Below are positions 18,101 to 27,472 of a DNA stretch of 64,000 nucleotides, in pieces (position 1 is the stretch's first letter; every line of letters begins with the position of its first letter). The stretch covers positions 124,001-188,000 of the forward strand of contig NZ_OEQK01000002.1 of assembly GCF_900240405.1 (NCBI RefSeq), given 5' to 3'. The position numbers and the translations under genes were made by a program. The notes under the pieces were generated by a model that ran no database searches, was not told the DNA's origin, and saw only the letters and a list, made by a program, of their open reading frames with translations. The DNA comes from Salirhabdus sp. Marseille-P4669. GTDB lineage: Bacteria > Bacillota > Bacilli > Bacillales > Alkalibacillaceae.

Positions 18101-18697
18101 TTGGATAAAGTAATATTAGCTACAAAAAATGCAGGTAAGGCCAAAGAATTTAAGGAGATTTTTGGGAAGATGGGAATCGAAGTTGTTACCCTACTTGATT
18201 TTGATGAAGAAATCCCAGAAATTGAAGAAACAGGTACAACATTTGAAGAAAATGCGGCCATCAAAGCGGAAACAATTGCTAACCAATTTCAATTACCTAC
18301 TATTGGTGATGATTCAGGTCTTGTTATTGATGCATTAGGGGGAAAACCTGGTGTATATTCTGCACGTTATGCAGGCTTAGAGAAGAATGACCAAAAGAAC
18401 TTGGAAAAGGTGTTAAAAGAGCTACAAGGTGTAGAAGAAAAAGATCGTACAGCACGCTTTGTATGTGTTCTAGCTTTCGCTGTGCCAGGTGAAGATACGA
18501 TCACGAAAAGAGGTACCTGTGAGGGAACGATAGGGTTTGAACCTGTTGGAACAAATGGATTTGGTTATGATCCCATCTTTTATCCGTCTGAATATGAAAA
18601 AACACTAGCTCAACTACAACCAGACGAAAAGAATAACATTAGTCATCGTCGGGATGCCATTAATAAATTAGTAGAATGGATAAAGGAACAAAACTAA
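18101..18697 (+). CDS. rdgB: dITP/XTP pyrophosphatase (RdgB/HAM1 family)
   Basis: Removes non-canonical purine triphosphates. The 198 residues begin with ATKNAGKAKEFKEIF and include GDDSGLVIDALGGKPGVYSARYAG and TNGFGYDPIF, the conserved nucleotide and metal segments. The start is TTG 18101 after TTGGAGG. B. subtilis counterpart is ysnA, in the same place after rph. Confidence 0.94.
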   Translation: MDKVILATKNAGKAKEFKEIFGKMGIEVVTLLDFDEEIPEIEETGTTFEENAAIKAETIANQFQLPTIGDDSGLVIDALGGKPGVYSARYAGLEKNDQKNLEKVLKELQGVEEKDRTARFVCVLAFAVPGEDTITKRGTCEGTIGFEPVGTNGFGYDPIFYPSEYEKTLAQLQPDEKNNISHRRDAINKLVEWIKEQN

Positions 18698-18711
18698 ATG
18701 GGGTGATGCAT

Positions 18712-19233
18712 TTGCCTACTATCGTTATTGTGAGTGACAGTCATGGGATGGAAAAGGAATTAATAGATATCAAACGACGTCATAAACAGGATACAGAATT
18801 ATTTATCCATTGTGGGGATTCAGAACTTGCATATCAATCAGAAGAGATGGATACGTATTATAAAGTAAGAGGCAATTGTGACTTCGATACTAATTATCCG
18901 AAAGAAGTAAATATTACTGTTGATAACATGCATTTTTTTATAACGCATGGTCATTTATATAATGTCAAAATGAATTTAATGCCCATTTCTTATCGTAGTG
19001 ACGAGGTGGGGGCAAATATCGTATGCTTTGGGCATTCCCATGTAGCTGGTGTTGAGCTACAGGGTGGTAAGGTATTTATTAATCCTGGAAGTATCCAGCA
19101 GCCACGTGGTGGAATAGTGGGTCGGACCCCTACGTATGTAAAACTATCATGGACGTCAGGGAAGAAGGATATAACAATTGCCTTTTTAAACCTGAACGGA
19201 AAGATGGAAAAAGAAGTTGTTGTAACATTATAA
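18712..19233 (+). CDS. ysnB: YfcE/MJ0936-type metallophosphoesterase
   Basis: A 173-residue phosphodiesterase-fold protein with the metal motifs SDSHG, GDSE, GNCD, THGH and GHSH in order. Physiological substrate unknown. The start is uncertain: TTG 18712 is placed a proper distance from AATGGGGTG, whereas ATG 18706 overlaps that site. It follows rdgB by 14 bases. Confidence 0.88.
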   Translation: MPTIVIVSDSHGMEKELIDIKRRHKQDTELFIHCGDSELAYQSEEMDTYYKVRGNCDFDTNYPKEVNITVDNMHFFITHGHLYNVKMNLMPISYRSDEVGANIVCFGHSHVAGVELQGGKVFINPGSIQQPRGGIVGRTPTYVKLSWTSGKKDITIAFLNLNGKMEKEVVVTL

Positions 19234-19263
19234 TGTTTTTTTGAAAAAATATTTTAGAACTCC

Positions 19264-19292
19264 TTGACATTATAAAAAATGGATTATATAAT
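19264..19292 (+). promoter_or_regulatory. Consensus SigA promoter of tRNA genes
   Basis: TTGACA at 19264-19269 and TATAAT at 19287-19292 with exactly 17 bases between: a full consensus promoter, as expected for a stable RNA. It begins 22 bases upstream of the tRNA-Gly gene. Confidence 0.88.
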
Positions 19293-19313
19293 AACATTTG
19301 TCCGTTAGGAGTT

Positions 19314-19387
19314 GCGGGTGTAGTTTAATGGTAAAACCTCAGCCTTCCAAGCTGATGTCGTGGGTTCGATTCCCATCACCCGCTCCA
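19314..19387 (+). tRNA. tRNA-Gly (TCC)
   Basis: A 74-nt cloverleaf. The acceptor GCGGGTG pairs with CACCCGC, the anticodon loop CTTCCAA gives anticodon TCC, the T arm has GGTTCGATTCC, and CCA is encoded. Confidence 0.96.
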
Positions 19388-19405
19388 TTATTTTCTAATA
19401 ATAAT

Positions 19406-19432
19406 GTCCCAGTGGCTCAGCAGGATAGAGCA
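19406..19432 (+). pseudogene. Truncated 5' half of a tRNA-Arg gene
   Basis: Bases 19406-19432 match the first 27 bases of the intact tRNA-Arg downstream with a single difference (acceptor strand plus D arm), and the flanking AAT before it also matches. Identity stops at the end of the D arm. No anticodon arm, T arm or 3' acceptor follows in the next 120 bases, which instead contain a CTAACC/GGTTAG stem of unknown origin. It cannot form a tRNA. Confidence 0.85.
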
Positions 19433-19561
19433 CGAACGAATCTGCATCACTGAAGTTACATCAGCGTACTAACCGAGACACATCTTGAAATACTCACTGA
19501 GGTTAGGACGACGGAGTTCACTCTATTATGGTGATTCTACTAAATATACTATTTTATAAAT

Positions 19562-19638
<77 letters not shown>

Positions 19639-19652
19639 TACATATAATCGTA

Positions 19653-19680
19653 AACCTTCTGTATTTCAGAAGGTTTTTTT
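19653..19680 (+). terminator. Terminator after the tRNA genes
   Basis: AACCTTCTG / CAGAAGGTT hairpin and seven T. Confidence 0.88.
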
Positions 19681-19852
19681 GATTTTGAAACAAAAAAATG
19701 GTTAGAAAAGAAAAATTCTATATACGTAAAGATGCTTAGCGCAAGGACCAGTCCCAAGTAGCAGCGCTATTATTAAGCTTTCTTTCACTACTGCATAAAC
19801 CCTTCATTTGTTATGAAAAATAAGACGTAGTATGTGAAGAGGAGAATACACG

Positions 19853-20533
19853 ATGACAAAACCGCGATATTATTCTAATATTTATTGGCATTTTACCGGT
19901 GGCCCCGTTTCCAAAGAAGGAGAAGTTGTCTGGCACGGTTTTCGCTGTCTACAAGAGGTAAAAGAAAATACCGTTTTAAAAACCCCTGATACCGCCATGG
20001 AAAACTTAAAAAATATTTTAAACACAAGAACCTTAAAAGCAACTTGTACGGAAATAATTGCGGATGATATGGAAACAGAAAAATTTTGTTGTGTATGTGA
20101 TATTCCTTTAGAGGATATTACGCTTCATAAAGTATATTATGGGGATTATGCCATTGGATTTAATGCCAAAAGGATTCATGAAAACTTTCACCCTGTTTTA
20201 TATTTTGAACCACATTTAGCGAAAATCGTTAAACCGGAATTTCTTGAAACAAGTACAGCCACATCGGAAGAGAAATTTTTAAGTGCACTTGGGATTCATA
20301 AAGGAAATCCTTTAGTAAATTTTTTGAAATTAACGCATTTTGATCCGGACTATGAGGATTCTTTTTATGGGGAAAGGGAATGGCGGTGCTTAAAGGATTT
20401 CGTATTTTCTTATGAAGATGTGGAAGCGATTATTGTTCCTAAGGAAGAGGTTAATGACATTAACCATTATTTAGCACACCTAGGATATAAAAATATTAGT
20501 GTACTTAGCTGGGATTTTGTTGAAAATATTTAG
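19853..20533 (+). CDS. AbiGi-like abortive-infection family protein (putative)
   Basis: A 226-residue soluble protein. Features that recall the AbiGi family (described as the antitoxin-like half of lactococcal AbiG): an N-terminal IYWHFTGGP, a LKNILNTRTLKA segment near 50, then CCVCDIPLEDITLHKVYYGDYAIGF around 80-105 and HPVLYF. Assignment is from recalled motif patterns only. The gene follows tRNA-Arg and its terminator by about 170 bases, has a GAGGAG site, and no AbiGii-like partner is beside it. B. subtilis has nothing like it here, so it looks acquired. Confidence 0.5.
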   Translation: MTKPRYYSNIYWHFTGGPVSKEGEVVWHGFRCLQEVKENTVLKTPDTAMENLKNILNTRTLKATCTEIIADDMETEKFCCVCDIPLEDITLHKVYYGDYAIGFNAKRIHENFHPVLYFEPHLAKIVKPEFLETSTATSEEKFLSALGIHKGNPLVNFLKLTHFDPDYEDSFYGEREWRCLKDFVFSYEDVEAIIVPKEEVNDINHYLAHLGYKNISVLSWDFVENI

Positions 20534-20590
20534 GCTTGATTTTGAGGATAGGGAAGAGAAATGGGCTATTTTAAATATTCCAGCGAGCTA

Positions 20591-20622
20591 AGCAGCAAAT
20601 TTTCTTGCGAAAATTTGCTGCT
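20591..20622. repeat. Perfect 14-bp hairpin between convergent genes
   Basis: AGCAGCAAATTTTC and GAAAATTTGCTGCT flank a four-base loop TTGC. It lies between the AbiGi-like gene and the minus-strand regulator, so it may end transcription from both sides, although no T tract follows on either strand. Confidence 0.6.
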
Positions 20623-20648
20623 GTCGTTTAGAAAAATGAGCAAAGCTT

Positions 20649-21134
20649 TTAAAACCTGTTCCCGGAATTTTCAACCCAATTACTAAATTGTTCTCCATAA
20701 AAATGTGTATTTAGATCTTTTAGGAAATCCATCATTCCAATAACTTTTTCCTTATTTGCCTCGCTTTTAGACACGTATTCCTCGACGAATTTTTGAAGCT
20801 GAAAAGTACTAAGTGAAGACTCTTTTCTTATTGTTTTGCCTTTTTCGGTTAGTTTTACATAGGAAATACGACGATCATTAGAATCCTTCTGAACTTCAAC
20901 CAGAAGCTTTTCTTTTAATCGTTTCACAACTTGCATAACAGTACTTATGTCCCATAAACCTAGTTGTGCTATTTTTGACATGGTAGCTTCATTTTCAAAG
21001 TGAAGAATCCAAAGAATGTGTTGCTCAGCACTTGTAATGCCGATTTTTTGAGCGTTTTTCTGCCAATCCTCCTCTAAAACTTTATTGAATCCCCTATAAT
21101 AGTTCATCATTTTGTGTAAAACATGATATTCCAT
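20649..21134 (-). CDS. MarR-family regulator of the ScoC/Hpr type
   Basis: A 161-residue winged-helix protein. The segment EQHILWILHFENEATMSKIAQLGLWDISTVMQVVKRLKEK resembles B. subtilis Hpr (ScoC), a repressor of exoprotease and transition-state genes; a wing DSNDRRISYVKLTEKG follows. AAAGGAG stands before the minus-strand ATG. It is divergent from ysoA, and 21135-21394 between them holds only AT-rich promoter-like sequence. Confidence 0.72.
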   Translation of the reverse strand: MEYHVLHKMMNYYRGFNKVLEEDWQKNAQKIGITSAEQHILWILHFENEATMSKIAQLGLWDISTVMQVVKRLKEKLLVEVQKDSNDRRISYVKLTEKGKTIRKESSLSTFQLQKFVEEYVSKSEANKEKVIGMMDFLKDLNTHFYGEQFSNWVENSGNRF

Positions 21135-21394
21135 AACAGTTTCTCCTTTTTAATTTTAAAAATATTGAATTTAGGTTGTGTAGTTAAATGTAGAACTTTT
21201 CTATTATAATTAATCATACCAAAATCTACCTATTTTTAAATGCTTTTTTAATATAATATCATGCTTTATGTTATAGTATATAAAATAATTAATAAATGTT
21301 TTGGGCTTAAGGATTATGATTTTGAAAATAAGGGTATGAATATACAATATAAAACTAAACCTTTCGTTACCTTATACAGACAGGAAGGGTGTTT

Positions 21395-22387
21395 ATGAAA
21401 AAAAGCGAACAGGATATTATTATTTTTCCTGGGTGGAAAAAGCAATTAGAGCGGGACGGATTAGATGCTTTAAAAGAAAAACGATACGAGGATGCATTGG
21501 AACACTTCGAGAAATTAGAACTATATGAGGCTTCTACATTTGAAATGTTAACTGGAAAGGTAATCTGTTTAATTGAATTAGGTAGATATGATGATGCAAT
21601 CAGTGTTTGTCGGAAACTTATGAAGGAAGATGTAGATAATTATTATAAATATTTACATATATATGTAACGATTTTGTTTCAAACCAGTCAATATGGAGAA
21701 ATCGTGAGTTTATTAGATGAGATATTTGAAAATGAAGAAATCCCACATACATATCGCCAACAATTTTGGCAAATTTACGACTTAAGTAAAAAATTTCATG
21801 ATGATCAAGCAGAAAGTGAATATGATGATGCCATCGTAACCTTTATACAACGATTGGATAATGGAAGTTTTCAAGAACAATGGAGGCTATTATCAAGCAT
21901 TAGGAAAAATACAATTCATCCTTATGTTAATGATTTAGTACCATATTTAATTGATTCGAAGCTAAATCCAGTAATAAAAACCGGTATATTACAATGCTTT
22001 ATCGAGCAACAAGTTGATCAAAACATGCAAGTGCATAAGTTTGATCAATCGGCAATTTTTAATCCAAAAGAGTTAAAAGATGTTATGGACACCCAATTTG
22101 CAAAACAAATTTTATTGAAATTGTCTTATGTGGAAGATCAAGATCCTACGTTATTTGAGTTCATCAGACAAATATTGTTTCGTTTCCTATATATATATTT
22201 TCCTTTCATTCCAGACGAAGAGCAAATCACCGATATTTCTGAAGCGGTATTATCCTTGGCTCTAGATTACTTACAAATAGACGGCGAGTATCAGCAAATG
22301 TTAGAGGAGCCAAATGAGCAAAGGGACAATTGGAAGAAAAAAATTCAATCTTTGGAAATGAAGTACTTCTCCCAAATAGAATCATAG
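21395..22387 (+). CDS. ysoA: TPR-repeat protein, YsoA-like
   Basis: A 330-residue protein with helical tetratricopeptide-type repeats in its first 110 residues (ALKEKRYEDALEHFEKLELYEASTFEMLTGKVICLIELGRYDDAI) and an acidic helical C-terminal half. Probably a scaffold; exact role unknown. ATG 21395 is chosen over GTG 21389 because AGGAAGGG lies five bases before it. Location directly upstream of tig matches B. subtilis ysoA. Confidence 0.8.
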   Translation: MKKSEQDIIIFPGWKKQLERDGLDALKEKRYEDALEHFEKLELYEASTFEMLTGKVICLIELGRYDDAISVCRKLMKEDVDNYYKYLHIYVTILFQTSQYGEIVSLLDEIFENEEIPHTYRQQFWQIYDLSKKFHDDQAESEYDDAIVTFIQRLDNGSFQEQWRLLSSIRKNTIHPYVNDLVPYLIDSKLNPVIKTGILQCFIEQQVDQNMQVHKFDQSAIFNPKELKDVMDTQFAKQILLKLSYVEDQDPTLFEFIRQILFRFLYIYFPFIPDEEQITDISEAVLSLALDYLQIDGEYQQMLEEPNEQRDNWKKKIQSLEMKYFSQIES

Positions 22388-22440
22388 GAAAGAATTGTAG
22401 GGTATTTCAGACAGAATTTGCTAAATTACATATGAGATTC

Positions 22441-22468
22441 TTGAACAGTTATAATTCTATGTTATAAT
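22441..22468 (+). promoter_or_regulatory. Promoter of tig
   Basis: TTGAAC (22441-22446), 16 bases, TATAAT (22463-22468); leader of 99 bases. Confidence 0.65.
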
Positions 22469-22567
22469 ATAATGGTTTCATTATGCGTTTAACTTACTAT
22501 AAGGAATACCTCATAATGACCGAATTAAACATGTAATAATTGAATAATAGATGTTGGAGGGAAATTT

Positions 22568-23857
22568 ATGTCAGCAAAATGGGAAAAGTTAGAAGGAAAT
22601 GAAGGTGTCTTAACTTTTGAAATTGAAGCAGATGAGTTTAATACTGCTTTAGATAAAGCCTTCAAAAAGGTTGTAAAAGATGTACAATTACCTGGATTCC
22701 GTAAAGGTCGTGTACCTCGTCAAATTTTTGAAAAGCGTTTCGGTGTTGAAGCACTTTATCAAGATGCGCTTGATATTGCTTTACCTGATGCATATGTCAA
22801 AGCAATTGACGAAGCTGGTATTGAACCAGTGGATCGTCCTGAAATTGACGTAGAACAAATTGAAAAAGGCAAAAATGTTGTACTTACTGCTAAAGTAACT
22901 GTGAAGCCAGAAGTGAAACTTGGCGAATATAAAGGTCTTGAAGTAGAAGAAGAAAATACCGAAGTAACTGAAGAAGACGTAGAAAACGAATTAAAATCAA
23001 TGCAAGAGCGTCATGCTGAACTTGTTGTAAAAGAAGATGGACAAGTTGAAGAAGGCGATACAGTTGTAATGGACTTTGAAGGTTTCAAAGATGGAGAAGC
23101 TTTTGAAGGTGGTAAAGGTGAAAACCATTCATTAGAAATTGGTTCTGGTCAATTCATTCCTGGATTTGAAGAACAGTTAATAGGTAAAAAAGCTGGTGAA
23201 GAAACAGAAATTCAAGTAACTTTCCCAGAAGAATACCATGCTGAAGATTTAGCTGGACAAGAAGCAACTTTCAAAGTGAAAATTCATGATATTAAAACAA
23301 AAGAGCTTCCTGAGCTAGATGATGAATTTGCTAAAGACGCTGATGATGAAGTAGAAACTTTAGATGCACTAAAAGACAAAATTAGAACCCGTCTTGAGAA
23401 GCAAAGAACGGAAGATGCAGAAAATAACAAGCGTCAAACATTAGTGGAAAAAGCATCAGAAAATGCAGAAGTAGATATCCCACAAGCTATGGTGGATAGT
23501 GAGTTAGATCGTATGCTTCAAGAATTTGAACAAAATCTCCAAATGCAAGGTCTAAACCTAGAAATGTACCAACAATTATCAGGTCAAGATGAGAATGCAT
23601 TAAAGGATCAAATGAAAGAAGATGCGAAAAAACGTGTTCAAACTAGCCTAACTCTAGAAGCAATTGCAGATGCAGAAAATCTAGAAGTTACCGAAGATGA
23701 CATTGAAAATGAACTTAAGTCAATGTCAGAAATGTACAACATGGAAGTGGAGCAAATTAAACAATTGCTTGGAGCAAATCAAGATGCATTAAAAGGTGAT
23801 TTGAAAGTTCGTAAAGCAATTGACTTTTTAGCTGAAAATAGTAAAACAGTTAAATAA
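22568..23857 (+). CDS. tig: Trigger factor
   Basis: Ribosome-associated chaperone with prolyl isomerase activity. The 429 residues show the ribosome-binding signature [17 protein letters not shown] (about 45-60), an FKBP domain (about 160-245, [23 protein letters not shown]) and a helical C-terminal chaperone part. Standard length and order; GGAGGG precedes the ATG. A terminator follows. Confidence 0.96.
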   Translation: MSAKWEKLEGNEGVLTFEIEADEFNTALDKAFKKVVKDVQLPGFRKGRVPRQIFEKRFGVEALYQDALDIALPDAYVKAIDEAGIEPVDRPEIDVEQIEKGKNVVLTAKVTVKPEVKLGEYKGLEVEEENTEVTEEDVENELKSMQERHAELVVKEDGQVEEGDTVVMDFEGFKDGEAFEGGKGENHSLEIGSGQFIPGFEEQLIGKKAGEETEIQVTFPEEYHAEDLAGQEATFKVKIHDIKTKELPELDDEFAKDADDEVETLDALKDKIRTRLEKQRTEDAENNKRQTLVEKASENAEVDIPQAMVDSELDRMLQEFEQNLQMQGLNLEMYQQLSGQDENALKDQMKEDAKKRVQTSLTLEAIADAENLEVTEDDIENELKSMSEMYNMEVEQIKQLLGANQDALKGDLKVRKAIDFLAENSKTVK

Positions 23858-23885
23858 GTACCATTAAGGATAAGAACAGAACATA

Positions 23886-23915
23886 AACAAGGTGCGAATT
23901 TTCGTGCCTTGTTTT
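23886..23915 (+). terminator. Terminator after tig
   Basis: CAAGGTGCGAA pairs with TTCGTGCCTTG through two G-U pairs, then TTTTAT. The rest of 23858-24223 holds no gene; short AT-rich inverted repeats near 24080-24110 are unassigned. Confidence 0.7.
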
Positions 23916-24223
23916 ATACTACATAGTAATTTAATTTTTTTAATAGGTATACATAGTTACGAAATTAAGAAAGAATAGTTTAAGGAGAACATCTTGCTAC
24001 CTACTAGCATACATATATAAATAAGTGTGTTCTTAATTAATTAGCTTCTATGGTTTGTACATAATGATGAACGATCCCGCATGTGCAAATATTCCCAAAG
24101 AATATTCAAGTTGAATTACTTTCTTCTCCATGCACATATTTGTTATGATGTGCTAAAGAATAAAGAACTAAAGTAAGATTTTCTTGTTAAATTAGAGACA
24201 GATATAATTGGTGAGGTGATTGA

Positions 24224-25501
24224 ATGCTTAAGTTTAATGATGAAAAAGGGCGTCTGAAATGCTCTTTTTGTGGGAAGACACAAGAGCAAGTACGTAAACT
24301 AGTAGCTGGCCCTGGAGTTTATATATGTGATGAATGTATTGAATTGTGTACTGAAATTGTGGAAGAGGAACTAGGTAACGAGGAAGAAGTTGAATTTAAA
24401 GACGTACCGAAGCCAAAAGAAATTTTAGAGATCTTAAGTCAATACGTTATCGGTCAGGAAAAAGCGAAAAAGTCATTATCGGTTGCAGTATATAACCACT
24501 ATAAGCGTATTAATACGAATCAAAAAGAAGATGATGTAGAACTTTCCAAAAGTAATATCGTTCTCATCGGACCAACTGGTAGTGGTAAAACATTGCTAGC
24601 TCAAACGTTAGCTCGAATTTTAAATGTGCCATTTGCAATTGCTGATGCAACATCCTTAACAGAAGCGGGTTATGTTGGGGAAGATGTAGAGAACATATTA
24701 TTGAAATTAATTCAAGCAGCAGATTATGATGTGGAAAAAGCAGAAAAAGGTATTATATACATTGATGAAATTGATAAAATTGCACGTAAATCTGAAAATC
24801 CATCTATTACTAGAGATGTTTCAGGTGAAGGTGTTCAGCAGGCATTATTAAAAATCCTTGAAGGTACTGTAGCAAGTGTTCCGCCTCAAGGTGGACGCAA
24901 GCATCCGCATCAAGAATTCATTCAAATTGATACGACGAATGTACTGTTCATTGTTGGCGGTGCCTTCGATGGTATTGAACAAATTATTAAACGTCGTTTA
25001 GGAAAACGTGTTATTGGATTTGGAACGGATAATCAAAGTGAAGATTTAGATAAGGAAGAATTATTATCTAAAGTACTTCCAGAGGACTTATTGCGTTTTG
25101 GTTTAATTCCTGAATTTATCGGGCGTCTACCTGTTATTGGTAGCCTTGAGCCCCTTGATGAAGATGCACTGGTTGAAATCCTAACGAAACCAAAAAATGC
25201 ACTAGTAAAACAATATGAGAAATTATTTGAAATTGATGATGTGCAATTAGAAATTGAAGAAGAGGCTTTGAGAGAGATTGCGAAAAAGGCAATCGAGCGT
25301 AAAACTGGTGCACGTGGATTACGATCTATTATTGAAAGTATTATGATGGATGTAATGTTCGAGCTTCCATCACGTGACGATGTAGAGAAGTGTGTGATTA
25401 CGAAAGAAACGGTTATAAATCCAGAAGGAAAACCGAAGCTTGTTATGACAGATGGAACCGTATTAGATCAAAATGATGAATCACCTAAGGAAAGTGCATA
25501 A
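24224..25501 (+). CDS. clpX: ATP-dependent Clp protease ATP-binding subunit ClpX
   Basis: Unfoldase partner of ClpP. The 425-residue protein has an N-terminal zinc domain ([11 protein letters not shown]...CDECIELC, 12-41), Walker A GPTGSGKT, Walker [10 protein letters not shown], the pore-loop and sensor segments, and an IGF loop (RVIGFGTD) for docking ClpP. GTGAGGTGA before ATG is the likely binding site. Confidence 0.97.
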   Translation: MLKFNDEKGRLKCSFCGKTQEQVRKLVAGPGVYICDECIELCTEIVEEELGNEEEVEFKDVPKPKEILEILSQYVIGQEKAKKSLSVAVYNHYKRINTNQKEDDVELSKSNIVLIGPTGSGKTLLAQTLARILNVPFAIADATSLTEAGYVGEDVENILLKLIQAADYDVEKAEKGIIYIDEIDKIARKSENPSITRDVSGEGVQQALLKILEGTVASVPPQGGRKHPHQEFIQIDTTNVLFIVGGAFDGIEQIIKRRLGKRVIGFGTDNQSEDLDKEELLSKVLPEDLLRFGLIPEFIGRLPVIGSLEPLDEDALVEILTKPKNALVKQYEKLFEIDDVQLEIEEEALREIAKKAIERKTGARGLRSIIESIMMDVMFELPSRDDVEKCVITKETVINPEGKPKLVMTDGTVLDQNDESPKESA

Positions 25502-25513
25502 AACACGACAAAA

Positions 25514-25553
25514 AGAGCCAGAAAATCAATATGATTTTCTGGCTTTTCTATTT
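25514..25553 (+). terminator. Terminator after clpX
   Basis: AGCCAGAAAATC / GATTTTCTGGCT hairpin (12 bp) followed by TTTTCTATTTT. Confidence 0.85.
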
Positions 25554-25679
25554 TCCGTAGGCGTTTAATTGAATATTGATTCGGAAATACTAGTGAAATA
25601 ATGCTCAAAATCAAACACATCAAAAACAAAGTATAGATGTTGTTGTTTTATGACAGATTACATATGGGAGGATGAACAA

Positions 25680-27356
25680 ATGAGCGGTTTTACTAGTATT
25701 GTTATTTTTATTCAATTACTTGTTGGGGTTATCGTTGGTCTCTATTTTTGGAACATGCTAAAAAACAATCGAACCAATAAAGTAGCAATTGAAAAGGAGT
25801 CCAAGAAAGAATTAGATGAGCTTCGAAAAATGCGATCCATTTCGCTTTCTGAACCACTATCTGAACGGGTAAGGCCAAAACGTCTGGAAGATATCGTAGG
25901 TCAGGAAGATGGTATTGAGTCACTAAGGGCAGCATTATGTAGTGCGAATCCACAGCATGTTATTATTTATGGACCACCAGGGATCGGGAAAACAGCTGCT
26001 GCTCGTCTTGTTTTAGAGGAAGCAAAGCGTATGAAGGAAACGCCTTTTAAATCGGATGCAAAATTTATTGAGCTGGATGCAACTACTGCTCGATTTGATG
26101 AAAGAAGTATTGCTGACCCATTAATAGGCTCCGTTCATGACCCAATATATCAAGGGGCTGGTGCAATGGGGCAAGCTGGAATTCCCCAACCTAAGAAAGG
26201 TGCTGTTTCGAATGCACATGGGGGTGTGTTGTTTCTCGATGAAATAGGGGAGCTACATCCGTTTCAAATGAACAAATTACTAAAAGTATTAGAAGACAGG
26301 AAAGTTTATTTTGAAAGTGCTTATTATAGTGAAGAAAATGAAAAAATTCCGCTACATATACATGAAATATTTCAACAAGGCTTACCTGCTGATTTTCGTT
26401 TAATTGGTGCAACGACAAGAAGACCAGAAGAACTACCACCAGCTATTCGTTCTAGATGCTTGGAGATTTTCTTTAAGGATTTAGAAACAGACCATTTAAA
26501 AGAGGTAGCAAAGCGAGCAGCCGATAAGGTTCATGTTGAAATAGAAGAAAACGCGTTAGAGAGAATTGCGGCTTATGCCCGAAATGGACGGGAAGCAGTA
26601 AACATTGTGCAAATATGTGTTGGAATCATGAAAAAAGAACAACGTACGACGATAGCAACAAAAGATATTGAATGGGTTGCGGAATCAAGTCAATTAACAC
26701 CAAAGTTAACTCCAAAGGTTCCTAGCAAACCAAGAATCGGGGCGGTTAATGGCTTGGCTGTGTATGGACCGAATAGTGGTGCTCTTTTAGAAATAGAAGT
26801 ATTAGCTCTTCCGGTTACAAATTCAAATGGAGAAGGTACGGTAAAAATATCAGGAATTGTGGATGAGGAAGAGTTGAATCAAGGTGGTAAAACCATTCGA
26901 AGAAAAAGTATGGCAAATCATTCCGTTCAAAATGTTCTTACGATGCTTAAGTCTATTGGTGTACCAGTTCATCAATATGACCTACACATTAATTTTCCAG
27001 GTGGGATGCCAGTAGATGGTCCATCAGCAGGGATTGCAATTGCATCCGGAATCTTTTCAGCAATTCATAAAATACCAATAAAAAATGATATTGCTTTAAC
27101 TGGTGAAGTGAGTATTCATGGGAAAGTAAAGCCAGTTGGTGGCATCGTGCCAAAAATAAAAGCTGCATACAAAGCAGGAGCGAAACAAGCAATCATTCCA
27201 AAAGAAAATCTTCAAGTTGTAGGGAACCAAATCGAAAATATGGAAGTAATTCCAGTGGGGCATTTTAAAGAAGTGTTAGAGCATGTTGTGGTAAAGGAAG
27301 AAAATCATTCATTGGTAGAGGATATCTTAACCATCCAACAACGAAAAACGATATAA
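25680..27356 (+). CDS. lonB: Lon-like ATP-dependent protease LonB
   Basis: A 558-residue Lon variant: an N-terminal membrane segment (about 5-25), AAA+ domain with GPPGIGKT and LFLDEIGEL, and C-terminal Lon protease with serine in DGPSAG and lysine in the VGGIVPKIKAA region. LonB lacks the large N domain of LonA; in B. subtilis it is made in the forespore under SigF. ATG 25680 follows GGGAGGATG; an earlier in-frame ATG at 25650 has no site. Neighbours clpX and lonA match B. subtilis. Confidence 0.94.
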   Translation: MSGFTSIVIFIQLLVGVIVGLYFWNMLKNNRTNKVAIEKESKKELDELRKMRSISLSEPLSERVRPKRLEDIVGQEDGIESLRAALCSANPQHVIIYGPPGIGKTAAARLVLEEAKRMKETPFKSDAKFIELDATTARFDERSIADPLIGSVHDPIYQGAGAMGQAGIPQPKKGAVSNAHGGVLFLDEIGELHPFQMNKLLKVLEDRKVYFESAYYSEENEKIPLHIHEIFQQGLPADFRLIGATTRRPEELPPAIRSRCLEIFFKDLETDHLKEVAKRAADKVHVEIEENALERIAAYARNGREAVNIVQICVGIMKKEQRTTIATKDIEWVAESSQLTPKLTPKVPSKPRIGAVNGLAVYGPNSGALLEIEVLALPVTNSNGEGTVKISGIVDEEELNQGGKTIRRKSMANHSVQNVLTMLKSIGVPVHQYDLHINFPGGMPVDGPSAGIAIASGIFSAIHKIPIKNDIALTGEVSIHGKVKPVGGIVPKIKAAYKAGAKQAIIPKENLQVVGNQIENMEVIPVGHFKEVLEHVVVKEENHSLVEDILTIQQRKTI

Positions 27357-27404
27357 CGTATCTAGAAATGCAAGCACTTAGTCTGTAAGTCAAATACTAA
27401 ATTG

Positions 27405-27433
27405 TTTACAAACGATTTCCTTTTCTTTATGAT
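27405..27433 (+). promoter_or_regulatory. Promoter of lonA
   Basis: TTTACA (27405-27410), 17 bases, TATGAT (27428-27433); transcription would start about 30 bases before lonA. Confidence 0.6.
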
Positions 27434-27472
27434 GGTAATACGATATGGATGTCTCGGAGGTGTATTAAGAAT

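Noticed and set aside
19433-19560. An intron-containing or split tRNA-Arg at 19406-19560
   Set aside because: No T arm or matching 3' acceptor strand follows the 5' fragment, so no cloverleaf can be built.
24080-24150. An RNA structure in the tig-clpX gap
   Set aside because: Only short AT-rich complementary runs are visible, with no recognisable motif.
27385-27405. AGTCAAATACTAAA upstream of lonA as a CtsR box
   Set aside because: Only one half of the heptad direct repeat is present.
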